From Symbiodinium natans (taxonomy: Eukaryota; Sar; Dinophyceae; Suessiales; Symbiodiniaceae), in NCBI GenBank assembly GCA_905221605.1, contig CAJNDS010001307.1:1-23835 (forward strand): a stretch of 23,835 nucleotides of DNA. Reading direction: 5' to 3'. The position numbers and the translations under genes were made by a program. Below, piece after piece: positions 10,401 through 15,525 of the stretch. The first letter of the stretch is position 1. Each line of letters opens with the position of its first letter. Below the pieces are notes generated by a model that ran no database searches, was not told the origin of the DNA, and saw nothing but the letters and a program-made list of their open reading frames with translations.

Positions 10401-13400
10401 CTTAGACCCTCCATCATGAACCCCATAGGATGGCCGCAATCGGCCGAGTGGCCTTGAAAGGCACGCAAGAAGCCAGCGTGCGAGGTATTGAACCTCGGTT
10501 TCCGCTGGTTGGCGTCGTGCGCGACCGCCTGGTTGTACTGGTTGATGGTGATGCCGAGTTGTTCGATCAACTCATCAACCGGGTAGAGGCCGCCCGGAGC
10601 GAACCGGCCTCTACAACCAGCTTCGCCGTGTCGCATGCATCGGACTAGCATACGCTGCACGTCGTCGATCGTGGGCGGGCCCCTTCGGCCCTTAGGGCCT
10701 GGACTCTTGCTCTTGCCCCTGCCCTTCGACCCTCCTCCACCCATCGCGGCACTGAGGCCCGCGGCTTTGCTGGACCTCCGATGGGCGAGGAAAACCTGAC
10801 GCGCCCTTGAGCGGCCAGGACACGGCCCGCTGCAAGGGGCCGGTGTGCAGTAGTGGTAGGCAGCCGCTCCCGCGCGGCCAGGGCACGGCCCGCAGCGGGG
10901 CCTTGTGGTTGACCACGAAGGTCCGGGCGACCGATCGGTCGCTCCCGCGCGGTCTGGTCGCGACCCGCAGCGGGGCGCAGTGCACAGGCACGAACGCGGG
11001 GAGGGACTACCTACCCTAGGTTCTACAACACACTTGAACCGCTGCGGCGGGGGTTTGGGGAGTTTCCTTAAGGTCTGGGCTCTAAGGCTTCTAAGGCTTC
11101 TGCTTCGACCTTGGACCGAACCTCTAGGCCTGCTTGCAAAACACTGGCTGCGAGACAGAGGAACGAAGCTGCACGCGACGAACGACGAAAAATCCTTCTG
11201 CCCGCAGACCGGCGACCTGGGAAACGGCCCGCCCCAAAAACACCCGCCCTGAACACAGAAACACCCGAACAGCCCCAACATCCTGAGCATCAGAACGCGC
11301 GTGGGGTGATTCTGGTCCGAGCGCGCCGCGTCATGGTTCGCGCGCTTGGTGTTGTGCGCACCGCGAACGCCTAAGGCTTCAAGAGCAGACGACGCGCTCT
11401 GCGGAGCCGCGACTGCCCCCTTGGCGCACGCTTCGCGCACCGCCCCCTCGGCTTGGGCATCAGTGAAAAACTGCCCATCAATGACCCTACCCGTCCTAAC
11501 AGTAAGATCATCCACGTAGGCTATCCACTCCTTAGTATACTTAAGGCGCCTACCTCTGCCGGGGGCATAGGCCCTATCAACCACAAAGTTGAAATCATCT
11601 GGGCCGTTAATCGGGCCAAAGGTGAGGCCGACAGGGAGATATTTCCCTGATCTTGCCACAATGGCCAACACCTCGCGAGCACGCTTGGTGTTCCTAATTT
11701 GATTAAACCCACTAACCGCATCCACGAAGGTATACCAAACCGAACCTACTGCGGCGGCGAGCACATCGCTACCCCGCCGACAATAGTACGTGGAGCGCTT
11801 AATTCGGGCATTCACACGGCGGTAGTCAACCACCAAGCGTCGCTTCCTATGCCGCTTGTAGCTGGGCATTTCCTTGGTCGGAAACGGCGCAGATCCCCAA
11901 GCCGAGCTGCCGCGGATCAACTGACCCCGCTTGCATTCTTCTTCAAGCTTGTCGTCGACCCATTGCGCGGACTCGCCCCTCAGACTGTGAGGCTGGGACG
12001 AGACCGGCGGCCCGGTGGGGATGCAGTCATGGGCGAACTTCCTGACCGTGGTCCTGGTGGTGTCCTCCACCCAGAACCCAGCGGCCTTTCGCCGTATGAC
12101 CTCCCTGACGGCTGCGATGTCAGCATCGGTCAGCCCTGGTCTGGTTGGTCCAGGCTCGATCTTCAAACCCGACCATACGAGGTCTCTATAGGCCTCGGTG
12201 CGCCTAGGATCCTCCGCGACCTTCTCGCCCGCAAGAGCATAGACCTCAAGGTCAGCCCGGACGGAATCCCAGTCCTTGGCGTCCGCCTTGGTCCGCCAAA
12301 ACGCTTCCTTCTCAGCGGCGTACTTATCCACCTCCTTATCCAGCTCCGCACGCTCTGCTGGCGTGAGGTCCTCTCCCGAGCGCACGTCCGGGAGGGGAAC
12401 GACTGGAGAGGGCTGTGGCGCAGCCGCGGCGCCATCAGCACCCGCAGTGGCTGGAAAGCTTTCAACTGCAGCGGTGCACAGCTCTTCTGCGCCCCTCAGA
12501 CCAAGGTCCTGGAGCGATGCGCAGAAAGCCGCCCCTACGAGGTTGTAGTCGGCTTGCGCGCGCCCAACGTGCTTGTGCTGCACTGCGCCTAATGCATCCG
12601 GCCTACTACACCTCAAACCTACCGATTCTAAGCTGAAATCGGCGAGCCACAGGGCCCCGCTCTCAACGAGGTTGCCGCGGCCACTGGCCCGCGCGAACTG
12701 GCACATGTCAGCCCGCACGAAAGCCCAAGGCCAGCGTGGCTCTGCGAGCGTCCCAAACAAGGCGCCCCACTCCTCTAGCCGCCAGGGTTCCCACTCGCCC
12801 TTTTGTGCCTGCAAATGCAGCGCGACGTGGGCGCCCGCGCGCGTGCGTTCCTGCGCACACCGGACGACTAGCTGGAGGAAAGCCCGGGGCACATTCTTGC
12901 CCTCGAGCCCAATCACGAGCACCTTCGGCTCCGTGCGCAAAACAGCGCCGCTAATTGCCTCTAAGTGCTCTTCTGCGGCCAGGTTCCAGGTGATCCCGTA
13001 GGCCTGCTTGCCTTGCACAAAAGCTGGAACAACCCTGTACCCGTGCCTCCTGGCCGCGTCGGAAACGACCGCGTCACCCCAAGCAACCTCTAAGACATCG
13101 GCAACCCCTCCAAGGAAATACTGCCGGAACCAACTCTCGACAGTACCCGACTCTGGGGAAGCCCTAGGCTGCAACACGCGGGGTTCCGCGACCAAGAGGT
13201 CCGCGAGGGCCTCTCGGATCGAGAGCACACCCGTGCTGGCGCGAGACGCCCTCTCGAGCGTCCTGTCCTGCAACGAGTACGCTCCCTTGTCCAACTTTCT
13301 GGCCGAGGCTGCCGCAAGCACGCCGTCGCGGTTCAGGTCGATCTTGGAAATGATCTCCCTGACGGAAACCGCTTCGTGGGCCGGACGAGTCCCCTCTGAA

Positions 13401-15514
13401 AGCGTGAGCGCACCGTCCTCGGCGATGAACGCAAGCCGCCATTTGACGCGAACCCCGCTGGCGTCGGGGAGATAGCGGTGCACGCCGACCTGCGCACGGG
13501 CAGCATCTACCTGCGTGACCCGTCCTAACCTGCACACCTTAGGGCCTCCACCTACACCCCGATAGGCAATGCGGTCACCAAGGCGGAGGACGAAGTCCCT
13601 CCCGCGCCTGGTCAGCGTGAACTCCACTTGCTTGGCGTCGCCTTGAACCTGTTGCCCTAAGCTGGGGCGAGACGAGCCGTCCCCGCCGGTTCCATCGTCC
13701 TCAAAGACGACCGGCTCGCGGGATTCCGCGCCATCTGCATCCGCAGGAACAAGAATGCAGTCTTCTGCGTGCGCCTCCATCGGGCCGCGCCGGGCGGAAG
13801 AAGTACCCCCCGACTCCATCGACACGGGCTCCAAGGTGAGCCTGTGGCCCTTGACTTCCAACACGCGCCAGGGGCCGGTCAGACCCGGTTTCCAAGGCAC
13901 ACGCCCCGCCCCCTCTGAACGGGCCCTCGGAGCGTTCCAGACCACTCGCTCTCCTGGCTTAAGGTCCACAGTGCGCCTATGGCGATTTGCAAGTTTCGCC
14001 CGCGCTTCTGAAGACCGCGTCCAGTGCTCTCGGACCGCAGCAGCTAGTTCCGAGAACTGCTTAAACTGGCTCCGAGCCCAATCAGAGATGGGTTCGAACT
14101 GCAAGGCTTCTCGCAGGACGTCCTTTTCAAGTGGTAGAGCGAGCGACCAGCTCCGCTCTAGGTCCCTCGGGGTATACCCGTGGGGTCCCGGAGTGTTATC
14201 TATGACGTACTCCGCCACCACGAGCCAATCCGACCAAGCTTCGGAAAGGGAGGCGCCGACTTGCCTGACGACCGCCCCCAGCACCTTTTGAACTTCTTGG
14301 TGGACTCGCTCGTTTGCGCCCAACTCACAAGGCCTCAAGGGCGCGCTGAACCGCCACTCGGTCCCAAGCATAGCGCTGAGTTCTGCCATGAGCGCATTCT
14401 TGAACTCTGGCCCTCTATCCGACCTGATGAGGCTCGGGATCGTCCTGCTGCGAAGCACACAGTACGTAAGCGAGTACCTATGCCCCTCCCTGTCCTCTCG
14501 GTTCGGACCTTCACAGTCCACGCTGACTTCCTGCCAGCATGTCTCGGCGCCACATTTGACCGCACGAGCCTCAACCTTCGTCGGTCGAGAGCGGCCTTTA
14601 ATGCAAGCGAGACATTTGGCGACCCAGGTCCGCACATCTTTCTCTAAGTCGGGCCACCAGACTGCCCTCTCTAGCAGCTTGATGGTAACCTCAGCAGACC
14701 TATGGGCCCCAAGGACTCCGCAGTGGACTGAATTGTAGCAAGCGCGGCGCCAGGTCACTCCATTCGCGCCCGCAGCCCCGTTGGGAACCACTGGGACAAC
14801 GACGGTTTGACCCGTCCTGAGGGTCACCTCGCGCTCGAGCAACCCGTCTCCGGATATCTCCATTGGCGGCTCTGGCTTGCGGATCGAGCCCGCCAATGAG
14901 GGATCGCGCCGCTGACCCTCGTACCACGCCGTACGAAGGGATCCCGTGACTCGGAACTCCGAAATGTTCGCCGCGTCCCTTGCCTCGACCGCAAGCTGCT
15001 CACGACGACTTTCGTCCTCCTCCGCGATCAGGCTCAAAGACGGAACACCGCCCTTAAACTCGACCTTGACCTTGGTTGAGGAATGGTCCCAAATACACAG
15101 GATGGGGCTATGGCTAACGAGCTCTAGAACCACTGCAGGGCCCTTGTGCTCTTCACCCATAAACGCCAAAACTCTACCCTTCAGCTTGCACTCATTGGCA
15201 TTCTTCCGGAGACTGATAGCGCCCGCGGTCCAATGCCCTTCTACGCCCTCGTTGGACGAAGAGAATTGAGCAAGGACCCTTGACGCCTGCAGGGTAGACC
15301 TGCGGGGATCCGAAGCTGCTTCTCCGGTTGCCCGCCAGCCAATGACCTGAGTAACCCTACCCACAAGGGCTATCAGCTTGCCGAAGGAGGGGTCTAAGGC
15401 AACCTCTCTACCCTTAGACCTCCAGAGCACTTCACACTGCTCATTCACGACATGTCTGTGGCCGTGCCAGTTCACCACTGACGACCAATGCACGACGATG
15501 TCGCTCTGAACCAC
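7133..15514 (-). CDS. Giant Pol ORF3: integrase, MTase-like, RT palm, Tpt1-like, zinc fingers
   Basis: Numbered from the GTG at 15514 (2793 codons). There is no ATG near the start, so expression by -1 frameshift from ORF2 is likelier than independent initiation. Order: integrase (about 255-570), an INT-to-RT linker with a methyltransferase-like stretch (about 800-935), RT fingers/palm (about 1190-1365), a low-complexity Arg/Pro/Cys-rich linker (about 1370-1590), a Met at 1591 (10744) opening the Tpt1-like domain (about 1618-1815), a coiled coil (about 1988-2055), a C2H2 finger (about 2108-2133), two RanBP2-type fingers (about 2384-2412 and 2508-2530) separated by a charged coiled coil, and a basic GKGKPKGRG tail. 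The last roughly 145 codons (below 7570) overlap the PLD ORF and look like out-of-frame reading of it. Cleavage into several proteins by the element protease is assumed, not shown. Confidence 0.85.
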   Translation of the reverse strand: MVQSDIVVHWSSVVNWHGHRHVVNEQCEVLWRSKGREVALDPSFGKLIALVGRVTQVIGWRATGEAASDPRRSTLQASRVLAQFSSSNEGVEGHWTAGAISLRKNANECKLKGRVLAFMGEEHKGPAVVLELVSHSPILCIWDHSSTKVKVEFKGGVPSLSLIAEEDESRREQLAVEARDAANISEFRVTGSLRTAWYEGQRRDPSLAGSIRKPEPPMEISGDGLLEREVTLRTGQTVVVPVVPNGAAGANGVTWRRACYNSVHCGVLGAHRSAEVTIKLLERAVWWPDLEKDVRTWVAKCLACIKGRSRPTKVEARAVKCGAETCWQEVSVDCEGPNREDREGHRYSLTYCVLRSRTIPSLIRSDRGPEFKNALMAELSAMLGTEWRFSAPLRPCELGANERVHQEVQKVLGAVVRQVGASLSEAWSDWLVVAEYVIDNTPGPHGYTPRDLERSWSLALPLEKDVLREALQFEPISDWARSQFKQFSELAAAVREHWTRSSEARAKLANRHRRTVDLKPGERVVWNAPRARSEGAGRVPWKPGLTGPWRVLEVKGHRLTLEPVSMESGGTSSARRGPMEAHAEDCILVPADADGAESREPVVFEDDGTGGDGSSRPSLGQQVQGDAKQVEFTLTRRGRDFVLRLGDRIAYRGVGGGPKVCRLGRVTQVDAARAQVGVHRYLPDASGVRVKWRLAFIAEDGALTLSEGTRPAHEAVSVREIISKIDLNRDGVLAAASARKLDKGAYSLQDRTLERASRASTGVLSIREALADLLVAEPRVLQPRASPESGTVESWFRQYFLGGVADVLEVAWGDAVVSDAARRHGYRVVPAFVQGKQAYGITWNLAAEEHLEAISGAVLRTEPKVLVIGLEGKNVPRAFLQLVVRCAQERTRAGAHVALHLQAQKGEWEPWRLEEWGALFGTLAEPRWPWAFVRADMCQFARASGRGNLVESGALWLADFSLESVGLRCSRPDALGAVQHKHVGRAQADYNLVGAAFCASLQDLGLRGAEELCTAAVESFPATAGADGAAAAPQPSPVVPLPDVRSGEDLTPAERAELDKEVDKYAAEKEAFWRTKADAKDWDSVRADLEVYALAGEKVAEDPRRTEAYRDLVWSGLKIEPGPTRPGLTDADIAAVREVIRRKAAGFWVEDTTRTTVRKFAHDCIPTGPPVSSQPHSLRGESAQWVDDKLEEECKRGQLIRGSSAWGSAPFPTKEMPSYKRHRKRRLVVDYRRVNARIKRSTYYCRRGSDVLAAAVGSVWYTFVDAVSGFNQIRNTKRAREVLAIVARSGKYLPVGLTFGPINGPDDFNFVVDRAYAPGRGRRLKYTKEWIAYVDDLTVRTGRVIDGQFFTDAQAEGAVREACAKGAVAAPQSASSALEALGVRGAHNTKRANHDAARSDQNHPTRVLMLRMLGLFGCFCVQGGCFWGGPFPRSPVCGQKDFSSFVACSFVPLSRSQCFASRPRGSVQGRSRSLRSLRAQTLRKLPKPPPQRFKCVVEPRVGSPSPRSCLCTAPRCGSRPDRAGATDRSPGPSWSTTRPRCGPCPGRAGAAAYHYCTPAPCSGPCPGRSRARQVFLAHRRSSKAAGLSAAMGGGGSKGRGKSKSPGPKGRRGPPTIDDVQRMLVRCMRHGEAGCRGRFAPGGLYPVDELIEQLGITINQYNQAVAHDANQRKPRFNTSHAGFLRAFQGHSADCGHPMGFMMEGLSETAINDLIYRYGPAMWHGTDLHVVPSLIQNGLIPGGGPGGRLGVHYVLGHCPTQWEDGRRGFRRGSTCIVEVRLAVLRDAGVPIYAGADGVALTGQIRATGISRIWALPKGSPVYSVLIAELEVDRLIQHVDLRSLGDTSAGPHPPLGRGPKLGTVQASQAAAASSGAASSSTVVLAPAGRVMAAGAAQPVTPPKAAPKAKGRASGAPKTSIVPAKPKVYPRRNVPGPNVLEAEDSLEEEAAQEAEGVEEDSSSSDLPDTRAPQAAVKVKEDEEPAGGAQAESTEEGFLELGQSVVSSAKEYLARSEALLRAQKLQSKILEVAGTAMVKLEKITKREESLKTLRREGENRAAGEGADGEEVSDDGQDAPGGAGSSSSARPSGGGTVQSAPAPEEPRPNADGHYGCSAPGCGLAFESLVQYHLHQAACHGASLPPNLGISPSAPLDPFRQDWRGRLFRRGKDGEYGEVPMLRVIRYHKANGYDHSKVPLLKRGDRIQLEDGSHHIYGGSHPPGWLRDDPELDPAPESSGGGSTPKSEPTEEAEPGPPREAAPRGRALEPPTSDVQQRLAERRSKRDYSPDLVTPLDDLHAQEIDSFFAGDPAADSLDVILMRAEVRTESHLNVGREQKEPLVKEEQEEEAEVVKDEEVSVEMEAGTADEADDVALPANRAYVEGRFYPYGSWRCFFCEAINPVTEDQCLTTHAGGPNAGAPCDGRWINGIDIGWWEVDPQTAPEQWRRRFSAEELEEQQARADAARLLSDEELAEALQAAEEAQAAERAKKRERRQAEKAERDDHISEALRIAGWQCPNCYEWNLSFRQLCFRCSTPLRLAEVVSRGIPDPRRGEERDSGSESSQDELEYEILLANRAMDQETIQPLLRNKHKKRGGKRRREEATYGKGRDPWSAWADARGKGQGKPKGRGKSDAKGKPKGRGRYAWGAYAAGIVAALQPRPSTSWSQPHGRVGPAAAKCSASAADPLFPGSRAPQSVDARPQREHQRLVGPGGCSVGADCLAVAPRGCACCRGLHARGCNNFGRRCRGNRSWGQADRVGRRNSHHSGSSDLVWRCSVVRESCRCQSHCAYATWQHRGP
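10010..10744 (-). other. RNA 2'-phosphotransferase (Tpt1/KptA)-like domain
   Basis: From Met1591 of ORF3 comes a basic GGGGSKGRGKSKS leader, then the Tpt1/KptA signature in order: MLVRCMRHGE, GLYPVDELIEQLGI, RKPRFNTSHAG, LRAFQGHS, MWHGTDLHVVPSLIQNGL, GGRLGVHYVLG, CIVEVRLAVLRDAGVPIYAG and DGVALTGQI. The family transfers an RNA 2'-phosphate to NAD+, giving ADP-ribose 1'',2''-cyclic phosphate, in tRNA splicing. Some members ADP-ribosylate nucleic-acid ends. The RHG arginine and QGHS histidine are retained; I could not verify all four catalytic residues. It has its own ATG and may act as a released protein. Confidence 0.8.
10745..11400 (-). other. Low-complexity linker between RT palm and Tpt1-like domain
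   Basis: The frame stays open but the peptide is rich in Arg, Pro, Cys and Ser and shows no domain. Three near-tandem copies of the dispersed GC-rich motif lie at 10814, 10878 and 10953. It may have been an untranslated spacer ahead of the ATG at 10744 that happens to lack stops. Confidence 0.55.
11420..11950 (-). other. Reverse transcriptase fingers/palm half
   Basis: Gypsy-type RT motifs appear in ORF3: RRLVVDYRRVNARI (Asp1230), WYTFVDAVSGFNQI (catalytic Asp1265), VGLTFGPINGPDDF, and IAYVDDLTVRTG with Asp1335 and Asp1336 (11507-11518). All three palm carboxylates are present. Homology fades about 30 residues after YVDD. The expected thumb and RNase H do not follow. They lie about 5 kb upstream in the transcript, in ORF2. 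Confidence 0.9.
12700..13130 (-). other. Possible Rossmann/methyltransferase-like segment in Pol
   Basis: Around ORF3 residues 800-935, VLEVAWGDAVVSDAARRHGY resembles the first glycine-rich SAM-binding motif of class I methyltransferases. It is followed by VLVIGLEG and HVALHLQAQKGEWEPW, reminiscent of later strands. Methyltransferase-like stretches occur in other algal and dinoflagellate retroelement polyproteins, as I recall. Gly is sparse in the key motif, so activity is doubtful. Structure prediction would be decisive. Confidence 0.35.
13800..14760 (-). other. Integrase domain (HHCC, DDE, GPY/F-like)
   Basis: The zinc-binding module is His264-x6-His271-x29-Cys301-x2-Cys304 of ORF3. The catalytic core has Asp333 (VSVDCEGP), Asp366 (RSDRGPEF) and Glu402 (GANERVHQ). 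The Asp366-Glu402 gap is the classical 35 residues. The first Asp pair is separated by only 32 residues instead of roughly 50-60, so part of the core seems to be missing. A C-terminal segment (LKPGERVVWNAP, then KPGLTGPWRVLEV, about 530-560) resembles the GPY/F module of Ty3/gypsy integrases. Confidence 0.85.
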
Positions 15515-15516
15515 AT

Positions 15517-15525
15517 TCAGGGGCG
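15517..15525 (-). other. Candidate -1 frameshift site at the ORF2 stop
   Basis: In sense the ORF2 end reads CGC CCC TGA ATG. The four Cs let a Pro-tRNA on CCC slip back one base and pair CCC again. Translation would then continue CTG AAT GTG in the ORF3 frame, so the -1 shift avoids the stop exactly. No heptameric X XXY YYZ signal or pseudoknot was verified. A one-base indel unique to this copy would look the same. Confidence 0.45.

Noticed and set aside
12960-15440. GRVTQV found twice in ORF3 (N-terminal region and after integrase), suggesting a duplicated BAH- or chromo-like module.
   Set aside because: Beyond these six residues the two regions do not align convincingly by eye.
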